A stretch of DNA of 19,604 bases from Acidobacteriota bacterium (GTDB taxonomy: Bacteria; Acidobacteriota; Vicinamibacteria; Vicinamibacterales; UBA2999): the NCBI GenBank assembly GCA_020851835.1, contig JADZBZ010000266.1, forward strand, positions 1 through 19,604, in the 5' to 3' direction. How positions within the stretch are numbered: the first letter of the stretch is position 1; each line of letters starts with the position of its first letter. Shown piece after piece: positions 1-6,742 of this stretch. A program made the position numbers and the translations under genes. The notes beneath the pieces are model-generated. The model had not been told where the DNA came from and did not search any database. It saw nothing but the letters and a program-made list of their open reading frames with translations.

Positions 1-369
1 ACGCTCGAGGCCGACACCGAGGTCCGCGTCGAGGTCAATCTCGACCTGGGGCACCACGCCGGCAGCCAGGACGCCGAGGTCGACGCCTTCATGGATCGGC
101 TCGGCGTGGTCTGGAGCGGCACGCTGCACAAGGATCTGGAGGTGTGGTACTTCCCGGACTGCGAGGTCGTGTACTATCGGGCGTCGACTGCGTTACGCTC
201 GGTGCGCTGCGTCGAGTTCGAGGCCACGCGCAAGGGCTCGATGCGCGAGGCGCTCGAGACCGTGGAGCGCTTCGAACGCGCCACCGGGTTCGGCGGCGCC
301 TCGCGGTCACGCCTGTCGCTGCCGCAGATCCTGTTTCCGGACCTGGCCGAGGCCCTCGCGGCGCGCTGA
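1..369 (+). CDS. CYTH-like domain protein, C-terminal part (5' partial)
   Basis: The reading frame is open from base 1 and ends at TGA 367-369, giving 122 visible residues of a gene that starts before the window. The segment begins with an acidic beta-strand-like stretch (VRVEVNLDL), continues through an LGV...K..EVWYF segment and a CVEFEATRKGS segment, and ends in a helical tail with SLPQILFPDL. Alternating charged strands, a K..EVWY piece and a VEFE piece followed by a long helix resemble the C-terminal half of CYTH / class IV adenylate cyclase-like tunnel folds, which bind triphosphates. That is only a shape-level resemblance; the N-terminal ExExK signature would lie outside the window. 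It is otherwise a hypothetical protein. No gene follows closely on the same strand. Confidence 0.6.
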   Translation, partial: TLEADTEVRVEVNLDLGHHAGSQDAEVDAFMDRLGVVWSGTLHKDLEVWYFPDCEVVYYRASTALRSVRCVEFEATRKGSMREALETVERFERATGFGGASRSRLSLPQILFPDLAEALAAR

Positions 370-426
370 GGCGGAGCGGGACGCTGCCCACGATCGCCTG
401 CGCCACACCGATGACGTAGCAGTCCT

Positions 427-573
427 TGGTGGAAGTGGTGCCGGCATTCGGCCGGCGCGGCATCCCGCCTCGCTTCGTTGCTCCTCCTTCGCATATGGCT
501 CGATATTCTCAGTCGTCGCGCCTTGCGATCCGGGCGCATCGCCGCCCTCGGTGCCACGCCACCACTTCCACCA
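427..573. repeat. 14-bp perfect inverted repeat enclosing repeat A
   Basis: The left arm TGGTGGAAGTGGTG (427-440) is the exact reverse complement of the right arm at 560-573. The arms are 119 bases apart and bracket dispersed repeat A. Such arms could be termini of a small element or a long stem. The other copy of the repeat (5630-5725) does not show the arms, so the link between them is uncertain. Confidence 0.5.
461..558. repeat. Dispersed intergenic repeat, copy A
   Basis: About 95 bases that reappear at 5630-5725. Both copies are compared on the strand that reads GGCACCGAG first (minus strand here, plus strand for the other copy). Shared blocks in order are GGCACCGAG, GCGCCCGGATCGCAAG, a GCG block, GAGAAT, and GCAACG.AGCGAGG, separated by variable bases. 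The copy lies inside a 14-bp perfect inverted repeat (427-440 and 560-573). No protein is supported across it. It may be a small non-autonomous element or an intergenic repeat typical of this genome; a decayed duplicated gene end is also possible. Confidence 0.6.
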
Positions 574-688
574 CGGACTGGTAGACGCACGCGACGGACG
601 CCAGCTCGCCGTCGCCTCCACTGTCAGGTTCCCGAACGCACTGCCGGCAGCTCGATGAAGCTCGCCGCCCCGGGCGTGGTAGACGCGC

Positions 689-850
689 TGGCGCGCCGCT
701 GATCCGCAACGGCTCGGTGATCTCTGGGGTGACATAGGTCAGCACGTCTGGCCGGTCGGCAACCGTGCGCTGATCCCAGAGCAGCCAGCTCTGCCACGCC
801 GCGCTATCGGCGAAGCGCACATCGAGCCGGCGGTTTCGCGCGCGGTTCAG
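689..850 (-). pseudogene. CocE/NonD-family hydrolase remnant
   Basis: Reading the minus strand from 850, about 54 codons give a segment with RRLDVRFADS, then W.SWLLWDQRTVADRPDVL, then YVTPEITEPLRISGAP. The pattern DQR.V..RPDVL.Y.T...TEPL.I.G is the hinge entering the C-terminal jelly-roll domain of CocE/NonD and X-Pro dipeptidyl-peptidase (S15) hydrolases. These families are about 550-650 residues, so this is under a tenth of the gene. Before 850 and after 689 the homology stops and the frame runs into unrelated residues. No usable start exists. It is a scar, not a gene. The stretch 574-688 shows nothing else recognisable. Confidence 0.5.
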
Positions 851-973
851 GATTCGGCTGCGGCGTGAAGGGGCCCGTACGGCTCCCTCCGGCGATAGGC
901 AGGCAGTCGTTGAATTGCTGCATTTGTCCCGCTCATGTTCCCCTTGGTGGATGCGCCTGACTCATGTCTCGCG

Positions 974-1771
974 TCATGGCCTGCACGCGGTGACAACGTG
1001 CATCGGCATGTCGAACTCGACTCGGCCGTCGGTCGCGGCGAAGGCCGAGAGGTCTTGTCGCGCCCGGCGACGCAGCCGCTCGAACTGCTCGGCGTCGAGC
1101 AGCCCGCCCAGGGTCCAGACGCAGGCGCGTTCGGTGCTGATCATCGCGTCGATCGAGTCGAAGCGCACCGGCCCGTGCTCGGTCGTGATCGCCACCTCGC
1201 CGATGCCGGCATCGACGAACAGGCCCCGCAGCCGGGGCTCGTCGCCGAGCGCAAATGGCGGGCGCATCCTATCGGCAATGTCGCTGCCGAACAGGCGCTG
1301 CAGCAGTTCGGTCAGCGCCAGGTAGCCGGGGGAATTCTCCAGCCGGTCCGGAACGGCCACCACCAGGCGGCCGCCCGGCCGCAGCATGCGCCACATCTGC
1401 CGCAGTGCGCCCACCGGCTGCTCGAACAGCATCAGGGCGACCTGGCTGAGCACGGCATCGAAGCTGGCGTCCTCAAAGGGCAAAGACTCGGCCTTGCCAG
1501 GCACCCATTCGATGGCGCTCGACTTGCGGCGCGCAACGCCGAGCATCTCCTCGCTGGCGTCGAGCCCGACGACGCGGCCCGCCGGCAGCGCACGCTCGGC
1601 CACGGCGAGCGCGAGCACGCCGGTGCCGCAGCCGACGTCGAGTGCATGGTCGCCCGGGGCGATTTGCGCGGCCGCGGCGACACGCGGGCCCCACTGCGCG
1701 AACAGCGCGGGAACGAAGAACCGGTCGTACACCTCGGCCGGGTTGGAATTGGTCGCCGTCGTCGTATTCAT
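974..1771 (-). CDS. Class I SAM-dependent methyltransferase
   Basis: A 265-residue protein with a typical UbiE/Methyltransf_11 Rossmann domain. Motif I is LDVGCGTG at about residues 44-51. The acidic residue contacting the SAM ribose is D71 in VVGLDASEEML. A later SFDAVLSQ strand is followed by the post-motif LRPGGRLVVAVP. The C-terminal third holds the variable substrate region. The substrate cannot be told from sequence. I chose the ATG at 1771 because AAGGA sits seven bases upstream; an ATG seven codons earlier (1792) has no ribosome binding site. The gene diverges from the AraC-type regulator at 1913 with 141 bases between, so that regulator may control it. The minus-strand frame stays open far upstream to 2671, but that part is antisense to the regulator. 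Confidence 0.88.
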   Translation of the reverse strand: MNTTTATNSNPAEVYDRFFVPALFAQWGPRVAAAAQIAPGDHALDVGCGTGVLALAVAERALPAGRVVGLDASEEMLGVARRKSSAIEWVPGKAESLPFEDASFDAVLSQVALMLFEQPVGALRQMWRMLRPGGRLVVAVPDRLENSPGYLALTELLQRLFGSDIADRMRPPFALGDEPRLRGLFVDAGIGEVAITTEHGPVRFDSIDAMISTERACVWTLGGLLDAEQFERLRRRARQDLSAFAATDGRVEFDMPMHVVTACRP

Positions 1772-1912
1772 GATCTTGTCCTTGGCGTTCATTTCGGCGG
1801 CGACATGGCGCGCGAACGCCGCGTCGGCGGGTGAAGGGCTGGCAGCAGCTCGAGGATTCATCATCGGCCTCCTTCTCGGGGATCGAACAGGTGCGCTAGC
1901 ATTGCTCAGGCG

Positions 1913-2995
1913 ATGAACGAAGACCATGACCGCGCGTCCGCGCCGGTTGCTGTAGCGTCCGGCGTCGATGTCTTGTCCGACGTGATCGCATCGGTACGGC
2001 TGACCGGATCGATGCTGTTTCTGGTCGATGCAACGCCGCCCTGGATGACCTGGGCGCCGCCGGCCGAAGCTTTCAGGCCGGCGGTGCTGCCGTCGGCGCA
2101 GCAGCTGGTCTCGTACCACGTCGTCACCCGGGGCAGTTGCTGGGCGGGCCTGCGTGGCCGGCCCCCCGAACGCTTCGGGACCGGCGACGTGCTCGTCGTG
2201 CCACATGGCGACGCGTATTTCCTGGCCGAGCCGGCCGATGCGCCGGACAGCTACGGGCATGAGCAGGCGATCGAATTCTTTCGCCGCATGGCCGCCGGGG
2301 AAGTACCGACCGCGGTCAACGCCGGCGGCGGTGGCGCGCCGCAAACGCAGTTCATCTGTGGCTTCCTGGGCTGCCGCGCCAGGCCCTTCAACCCGGTGCT
2401 GGCGGCGTTGCCGTCGATGATCCACCTGCGCGCCGCGACGCCGGCCAGCGCGCGCATGCAGCACCTGATCGACTTCGCACTGGCCGAGTTGCGTGACGAT
2501 GCAAGAGGCACCCGCGGTGTGCTGCTGCGGCTGGCCGAGCTGATGTTCGTCGAGGTCGTGCGCCGTCAGCTCGAAGCCGTCGCGGTCACGCAAAGCGGCT
2601 GGCTGGCCGGACTGCACGACCCGATCGTCGCGCGGGCGCTGGCGGCGCTGCATGCCGAGCCGGCGCGGCACTGGACACTCGATGCGCTGGCGGCGCGGGC
2701 CTGCACCTCACGCTCGGTACTGGCCGAGCGCTTCACGCATTTCGTCGGCCAGCCGCCGATGCAGTACCTGACGCAATGGCGCATGCAGATGGCAGCGCAT
2801 GAGCTGGCGCAGCCGGGCTCGAAGCTGGTCGCGGTGGCGCAGGCGGTGGGCTACGAATCGGAAGCCGCGTTCAGCCGCGCGTTCAAGCGCGCGGTCGGGC
2901 TCACGCCGGCGGCATGGCGCGAACAGCAGGTGGCGCCCCTGATGTCTCCGCCGATTCAACCCGCGCGCCTGGCCGACACGCCTGCGCGCACATGA
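1913..2995 (+). CDS. AraC-family transcriptional regulator with N-terminal cupin domain
   Basis: A 360-residue protein. The N-terminal half, roughly residues 18-205, looks like the cupin_6 (AraC_binding) sensor domain: a LTGSMLFLVDATPPW start, then HVVTRGSCWA, a GDVLVVPHGD strand and a central FICGFLGC strand. The C-terminal AraC DNA-binding domain covers about residues 240-337. Its two helix-turn-helices are WTLDALAARACTSRSVLAERF and LVAVAQAVGYESEAAFSRAF, ending in the family signature FKRAVGLTPAAWR. Length and order match many sensor-type AraC activators. It diverges from the methyltransferase at 974-1771 and probably regulates that gene, itself, or both. The start has no strong ribosome binding site. 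The inducer is not predictable. Confidence 0.9.
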   Translation: MNEDHDRASAPVAVASGVDVLSDVIASVRLTGSMLFLVDATPPWMTWAPPAEAFRPAVLPSAQQLVSYHVVTRGSCWAGLRGRPPERFGTGDVLVVPHGDAYFLAEPADAPDSYGHEQAIEFFRRMAAGEVPTAVNAGGGGAPQTQFICGFLGCRARPFNPVLAALPSMIHLRAATPASARMQHLIDFALAELRDDARGTRGVLLRLAELMFVEVVRRQLEAVAVTQSGWLAGLHDPIVARALAALHAEPARHWTLDALAARACTSRSVLAERFTHFVGQPPMQYLTQWRMQMAAHELAQPGSKLVAVAQAVGYESEAAFSRAFKRAVGLTPAAWREQQVAPLMSPPIQPARLADTPART

Positions 2996-3059
2996 TCTGC
3001 GGCCGGGGCGGATCTTCGGCGAATCCAGGCGACAAGGTCCGATAAGGCCCGTTCCGTTC

Positions 3060-3316
3060 ACCCAGGAGACCCGTTCGCCCGCGACGAACCACGTGCTGAC
3101 GACCGGCGCGACCCTCTACCGCGATCGCAGCAGCGACCGCCGGCTCACGACGACCAGCACCTCGATGATCGGGCAGGTGGCGCTCGGCGCCCGCGGACCG
3201 GCCGCCGTCGTCTTCCCCGCGCCGGTCCAGCTCGGTCCGGCCTCGACGGCCCGTCCGGTGCGGGTGCCGAATGCCGCCTTCCGTGACATCTCGGTCTTCG
3301 CGCAGGACGAATGGCG
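3060..3316 (+). pseudogene. TonB-dependent receptor fragment (plus-strand copy)
   Basis: An open stretch reads NHVLTTGATLYRDRSSDRR, a TTTSTSMIGQVALGARGP segment, then AVVFPAPVQLGP, and ends PVRVPNAAFRDISVFAQDEW. Strand-like repeats ending in a FAQDEWRV strand are characteristic of the outer-membrane barrel of the large TonB-dependent receptors with carboxypeptidase-regulatory-like domains. Those receptors are about 900-1100 residues, and fewer than 90 are recognisable here. There is no start, signal peptide or plug domain. After FAQDEWRV the homology stops abruptly next to the 3' end of the reductase gene at 3348. It lies 64 bases after the AraC gene and was probably left by a deletion. Confidence 0.65.
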
Positions 3317-3347
3317 CGTGGCGCGGCCGGGCAGGCGCCCGGCCGCA

Positions 3348-3900
3348 TCACCGCGGCACTTCGTAGCGAAGCCGGACCACGCCGTCGGCGTACTTGCGCG
3401 ACGACCGCAGGCGCAGGGGTACGTCCCGGTGCCGCGGCGCCCCCAGCGATTCCCTTGCCGATGAGCACCGGGATCACATGGATGTCGAACTCGTCGATCT
3501 CGGCGGTATCGAGGAACGAAGCAATCAGCCCCGCGCCGCCCATCACCCAGATGTGCTTGCCGGGGGCCGCGCGCAGGCGCTTCGCAAACGTCTTCACGGA
3601 CGAGGTGACGAACTCGACCCCGGACGCCGGACGCCTCGGCGGCTTTCGCGAGAACACGTAGTTGGCGACGGAGGTGTCGAACAGGCCCTCGGTCTTGCCC
3701 CGTGTCTTGTGGTAATTCAGCAGCCAGTCGTAGGTCTTGCGCCCCCACAGGATCGTGTCGATGCTGGCGTAGAACCGGCGCATCCCATAGTTGACGGTGT
3801 GGGGCCGCCGGGTGAGCCACTCGACGTCGCCATCCGGCCGGGCGATGTAGCCGTCGGCGCTCGTCGCGACGTAGACGATGATCTTGCGTGGTGTCGGCAT
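3348..3900 (-). pseudogene. RibD C-terminal/DHFR-like reductase, frameshifted near its 3' end
   Basis: The start MPTPRKIIVYVATSADGYIARPDG is typical of the dihydrofolate-reductase-like RibD_C family, presumed NADPH-dependent reductases. It continues with WGRKTYDWLL, a KHIWVMGGAGLIASFL nucleotide-binding segment, and IDEFDIHVIPVLIGKGI. At about 3445-3450 the frame shifts. The expected ending (GAPRHRDVPLRLRSSRKYA, then DGVVRLRYEVPR) is intact in the next frame and stops at TGA 3348-3350. Repairing one indel gives about 185 residues, normal for the family. I chose the ATG at 3900, preceded by GAGGG; a GTG at 3903 is the alternative. The frameshift may be real or a sequencing error. The gene follows DUF4256 by 47 bases on the same strand. 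Confidence 0.78.
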
Positions 3901-3947
3901 CACGCCCTCGATTCTGGCGACTCTCCGGAGCGGCGCGCCGCGGGCGG

Positions 3948-4493
3948 CTAGACGGCGATCGATCCGCGGAAACCCCTGGCCGCGTAGTACGACTCGGCGC
4001 CGTTGTGGTAGACGAAGACCTGCCCGAACCGCCGGTCGCAGAAGAGGGCGCCACCGAGCCTTCGGACTTGAGACGGCGTCTTCACCCAGCTCGACGTCTT
4101 CAGATCGAACTCCCCGAGCGTCTGGAGCTGTCGATACTGCTCTTCGGTGAGCATCTCGATTCCGAGGGAAGAGGCCAGGGCCTCCGCGCTGCCACCCGGC
4201 TTGTTGGCTTTGCGCGCCTTCAGCGCCCGGTCGTCATAGCAGAGGCTGCGGCGGCCCTGGGGGCTCTCCGCGGCACAGTCGCAGAAGGTCACGGCGCCGG
4301 TCTTCCGGTCCACGCCGACGACGTCCGGCTCGCCGCCGGATTGCTCCATGCCGAAGAGCACGTCGAAATTGCGCGCATCGACCTCGAGGCGGGCCTTCAC
4401 GGCGTTCCACTCCACGCCCTGGTGACGCCCCGGGTGCTTCCTGAACCGGTCCTCGAGCGTCTTCATCAGCGAGGCCTTGTCCGCTGCCTTCAC
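3948..4493 (-). CDS. DUF4256 family protein
   Basis: A 181-residue protein matching DUF4256 along its length: a helical RHQGVEWNAVKARLEVD start, GGEPDVVGVDRKTGAVTFCD, AAESPQGRRSLCYDDRAL, the central LTEEQYRQLQTLGEFDLKTS, and the ending GGALFCDRRFGQVFVYHNGA with SYYAARGFRG. The family has no established function. It is soluble, with no signal or membrane segment. I chose the GTG start at 4493 because AAGGAG lies six bases upstream; an in-frame ATG 13 codons earlier has no such site. The gene lies between the VOC gene (95 bases upstream) and the reductase (47 bases downstream), probably as one transcription unit. Confidence 0.85.
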   Translation of the reverse strand: MKAADKASLMKTLEDRFRKHPGRHQGVEWNAVKARLEVDARNFDVLFGMEQSGGEPDVVGVDRKTGAVTFCDCAAESPQGRRSLCYDDRALKARKANKPGGSAEALASSLGIEMLTEEQYRQLQTLGEFDLKTSSWVKTPSQVRRLGGALFCDRRFGQVFVYHNGAESYYAARGFRGSIAV

Positions 4494-4588
4494 GTGGTGC
4501 TCCTTGCGACGGGGACGGCCGGCAGCCATGTCGCATAATCCCGAGCGTCTCCCGACGCCAGCCGCCAACGGGAGGGAAGCGGCCCCTC

Positions 4589-5023
4589 TCACGGTTGAGC
4601 CGCCGTCGAGTAGTTCACCATCCAATTGATCCCGAAGCGGTCGGTCAGGCTGCCGAAGTAGTCGCCCCAGAACTGATCCGCGATCGGCATGGTGATGGCA
4701 CCGCCCTCGGCCAGCGCGCCGAAGATCCGGTCGGCGTCCTGCCTGCTGTCCGGGTGGACGGAGATGGAGATGTTGTTGCCCTCGACGCGTTCGGGCCCCA
4801 TGCCCGCGAGCACGTCGCTGGCCATCAGCATCTGGCCGTCCGGAAGTTCCAGGCCAACGTGTAGCACCAGGTTCTTCTGTTCGGGCGTGAGCGCGAACCC
4901 CTCCTGCGGTGGCATCGACCCGAACCGGTGAATCTCGGTCAGCGTCCCGCCCAGGATCCTTGCGTAGAAGCGAAAGGCTTCCTCGGTCGTGCTGCTGAAG
5001 TTGAGGTACGAATGAATCTTCAT
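4589..5023 (-). CDS. VOC-family (PhnB-like glyoxalase/bleomycin-resistance fold) protein
   Basis: A 144-residue protein beginning MKIHSYLNFSSTTEEAFRFY, the classic PhnB-like opening (short strand, then an E.A..FY helix). It continues with LGGTLTEIHRFG, LPDGQMLMASD, GNNISISVH, and a second half GGAITMPIADQFWGDYFGSL ending in a DRFGINWMVN strand. This is the betaalphabetabetabeta-doubled vicinal oxygen chelate fold. PhnB-like members are small and often lack an assigned reaction. The ATG overlaps the stop codon of the upstream DUF2442 gene as ATGA, and GGAAG lies nine bases upstream, so translation of the two is probably coupled. DUF4256 follows on the same strand. Confidence 0.88.
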   Translation of the reverse strand: MKIHSYLNFSSTTEEAFRFYARILGGTLTEIHRFGSMPPQEGFALTPEQKNLVLHVGLELPDGQMLMASDVLAGMGPERVEGNNISISVHPDSRQDADRIFGALAEGGAITMPIADQFWGDYFGSLTDRFGINWMVNYSTAAQP

Positions 5024-5430
5024 GGTGTGTCGCTTCCAGTTTGCCCTTCGGCCAGAGTCGCACCGGAGGTGGTGCGAGTCAAGAGCGGTGTTCGCCCGTA
5101 GGCCTGACGGAACGGCTGCAACGCCTTGTTGGCCGGGCGTGCGCGAGCGGCCTGCCAGCGACGCAACGACCTTGCGCTCTCGTTTGACCCTTGCCCGGCC
5201 AGCAATGCTTCTGCCGACACGTCTTCGTCGAGGCCGGGCCAGTGAATACTGATCCCTGGGCCGACCAACTCCCAGGGTCGGCGCTCGCTCGGCGTGGCCG
5301 ACGCCAAGCGCGGATACCACGTGAGCGGAACCGACACGACGCGGCCGTCGCGAAGGCCTGCCACGAGGCCATCGCTCGTGACCTTCACGTCGGTCGTCAC
5401 GGGTGCCTCAGTCGCTGCCGAAGTACTCAT
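5020..5430 (-). CDS. DUF2442 domain protein
   Basis: A 136-residue frame. The DUF2442 domain spans about residues 14-95: VKVTSDGLVAGLRDGRVVSV, PLTWYPRLASATP, WELVGPGISIHWPGLDEDVS, then AEALLAG and a SARSLRRWQAAR helix. DUF2442 proteins are usually about 80-100 residues and are often encoded next to DUF4160, a pair predicted to be toxin-antitoxin-like. The last 35-40 residues here look like read-through into former intergenic sequence. The start at 5430 has AGAGGG six bases upstream and overlaps the end of the DUF4160 remnant by 23 bases. Its own stop overlaps the start of the VOC gene (ATGA). The function is unproven. Confidence 0.75.
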   Translation of the reverse strand: MSTSAATEAPVTTDVKVTSDGLVAGLRDGRVVSVPLTWYPRLASATPSERRPWELVGPGISIHWPGLDEDVSAEALLAGQGSNESARSLRRWQAARARPANKALQPFRQAYGRTPLLTRTTSGATLAEGQTGSDTP

Positions 5431-5530
5431 GCCACGCCCTCTGAATCGCGGGTTCGGGCTCGCGCACCGACACGGCTACCTTCGCCAGTGCCACCTTGGT
5501 GAACCCGTGGTTGTATTTGACACGCACTGA
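5408..5530 (-). pseudogene. DUF4160 C-terminal remnant
   Basis: The minus strand from about 5530 reads SVRVKYNHGFTKVALAKVAV, then SVREPEPAIQRAWHEYFGSD and a stop at 5408-5410. The pattern of a short strand, NRGF/NHGF, a helix, and a final AWHEYFG is the C-terminal half of DUF4160, whose family is about 80-90 residues. The N-terminal PHVHV half is missing, replaced by unrelated sequence and dispersed repeat B. DUF4160 and DUF2442 genes are commonly adjacent, as here, so this looks like a decayed partner of the intact DUF2442 frame that overlaps it by 23 bases. It may no longer be translated. Confidence 0.6.
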
Positions 5531-5629
5531 AGGCGATGGCGGATTCACTCCGGCCGAGGCGCTCTTCGAGAATCGCAAGCGGCCGCAGCGTGTTTGCCAG
5601 ATCGAGCGGTGCCGCGGTGACGTATTCGG

Positions 5630-5725
5630 GCACCGAGTCGAGGCGCCCGGATCGCAAGACGCGAGGAGAGAGAATGCCCGGTGCATTCGACCGACGCGCA
5701 ACGCAGCGAGGAGGCGGCTCTGATG
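5630..5725. repeat. Dispersed intergenic repeat, copy B
   Basis: Second copy of the repeat at 461-558, here read on the plus strand: GGCACCGAG, GCGCCCGGATCGCAAGACG, GAGAAT, then CGCAACGCAGCGAGGAGG. Its right part overlaps the degenerate C-terminal codons of the RelE/HigB remnant, so the repeat may have entered or arisen at that gene's end. Opposite orientation to copy A argues against simple tandem duplication. Confidence 0.55.
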
Positions 5726-5947
5726 TCGGTGGTCTGCGTGTGTTTCCTGCCGCCCGCCAGCAGGATGATCACCGCACGGCCTCGTCGGGTGAAATACACG
5801 CGATACCCTGGCCCCACGTCGATCCGCAACTCGGACACTCCCTCGCCAACCCGGTGCGACGTCGCCTGGGTTGCCCGCTGCCAGGCGTTCGATACGCGCC
5901 TGGATCTGCCATCGCGCGAAGCGCTCAGTCCGACGCAACTCGACCGT
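5697..5947 (-). pseudogene. RelE/ParE-superfamily (HigB-like) toxin, broken
   Basis: Two frames together give a phage-derived Gp49/HigB-like toxin. The first reads VELRRTERFARW, then IQARIERLAAGNPGDVAP. The second reads VSELRIDVGPGYRVYFTRRG, then RAVIILLAGGRKHTQTTDI. Relative to the family there are three lesions: the start ATG appears as ACG (5945-5947), about a dozen residues are missing between FARW and IQARIE (near 5910), and one extra base at about 5848-5853 shifts the frame. A normal toxin of this group is about 100 residues and degrades mRNA on the ribosome. No antitoxin gene follows. Its upstream region still carries a promoter and palindromic operator. It is almost certainly inactive. 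Confidence 0.7.
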
Positions 5948-5955
5948 CGCTCTTG

Positions 5956-5984
5956 ACTGTAGCCTTGTGGCTACACTACGTCAA
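5956..5984 (-). promoter_or_regulatory. Sigma70-like promoter with palindromic operator for the toxin remnant
   Basis: On the minus strand, TTGACG (5984-5979) is followed after 17 bases by TACAGT (5961-5956). Inside lies a perfect palindrome, TGTAGCC-N4-GGCTACA at 5958-5975, overlapping the spacer and the -10 element. This is the arrangement used by antitoxins for autorepression. It points at the broken toxin that starts about nine bases further on. The -35 box is embedded in the 3' end of the VDYAGLFPPA-family remnant. Confidence 0.6.
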
Positions 5985-6325
5985 GTGCGCGGACCAGACC
6001 GGCCGGTGCCGGAAACGCCTCGGCGGTGACCCCACCGGTTCTGACCGTGGCGCGCAACCCGGCGGCGGCGACCCGTGTCAACCACGCCTCGGCGTCAGTG
6101 GCCGTGGCAATCTCGACATACACCTCAAATCAGCGGCCGAAGCGCTCGGCGAGCCAGTCCGGCTGGTGACTCGGGTCGGCCCTCCACCGACCATGACGTC
6201 GCCAGTGTCGCCGCCCTCAACGACGGCCCCGCGCGCGCTCGGGCCCGCGTCGATTCGGCCGGCGGGAACAAGCCGGCGTAGTCCACCACGGCCGTGAGCA
6301 GGGCGGTGAGACTGGCAGCGGGCAT
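5971..6325 (-). pseudogene. Remnant of an uncharacterised family (VDYAGLFPPA motif)
   Basis: An ATG at 6325 with GGAG seven bases upstream begins MPAASLTALLTAVVDYAGLF, then PPAESTRAR. The start with VDYAGLFPPA is the hallmark of a hypothetical protein family of about 280-330 residues. Further along in another frame (about 6120-5971) comes FEVYVEIATATDAEAWL, TRVAAAGLRATVRTGGV and TAEAFPAPAGLVRALDVV, matching the family's later segment with KVRTGGVTA.AFP. The middle is missing and the frames differ, so at least one large deletion has occurred. I know of no function for the family. Confidence 0.5.
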
Positions 6326-6547
6326 CCTGATACTCCGGCGGCAGCCGGCGATGGACATGTCCAACACGTCCGTGCGGGCGCTGGGAAGCCGGCTGAAGCT
6401 CGGCTTCGAGTGCCGGCACGTCATCAGCCGGGACAAAGGCTGGCAGATCGGTGCTCACCTTGTCCCGCAGAAGAACGTCATGCGTTGCGGAGCGTGCCTG
6501 CGGCAGCCGCACGGTGCTTGCGAGTAAGCGGGAGACGGAGGCAATGA
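6326..6547. other. Region without a supported gene
   Basis: Between the VDYAGLFPPA remnant and the next small frame I see only short overlapping frames with no recognisable domain, no long hairpin and no RNA gene. GGAGG at 6537-6541 belongs to the following small frame. Confidence 0.4.
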
Positions 6548-6742
6548 ATGGCTGAGAACACGAGGGATGAAGGCGTACGCGCCTTCGAGTCGGCGGCGGA
6601 CCAGGCGACGGCAAGCTTCGACAAGGCGCGCGGGCGAACACGCGAGACGGCACGCTCGGCGGTCGCCAGCATGGCAGTCCCGACCGGTCTGACTCTTGTG
6701 CTGGACTGTTGGCCGTGGACAGGGGACTCGTTGCGGCGATGA
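6548..6742 (+). CDS. Small hypothetical protein
   Basis: A 64-residue frame with a good ribosome binding site, GGAGG six bases before the ATG. The first 45 residues are polar and predicted helical (EGVRAFESAADQATASFDKA), followed by a short hydrophobic TGLTLVLDCWPW and a basic end. Nothing is recognisable. The helical part vaguely recalls phasin-like coiled helices, but that is weak. It could be a real small gene or the stub of a longer one. The next 190 bases up to the SARP gene hold nothing identifiable. Confidence 0.3.
   Translation: MAENTRDEGVRAFESAADQATASFDKARGRTRETARSAVASMAVPTGLTLVLDCWPWTGDSLRR

Noticed and set aside
1772..2671. Minus-strand open frame extending the methyltransferase upstream by 300 codons
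   Set aside because: It is antisense to the well-supported AraC regulator, has a His/Arg/Gln-rich composition and no domain. The ATG at 1771 has the ribosome binding site.
5114..5134. attC-like AACAAGGCGTTGCAGC motif at the end of DUF2442, suggesting an integron gene cassette
   Set aside because: It resembles one half of an attC site, but no GTTRRRY partner or L'/R' arm is found within the expected distance, and there is no integrase gene or repeated cassette boundary.
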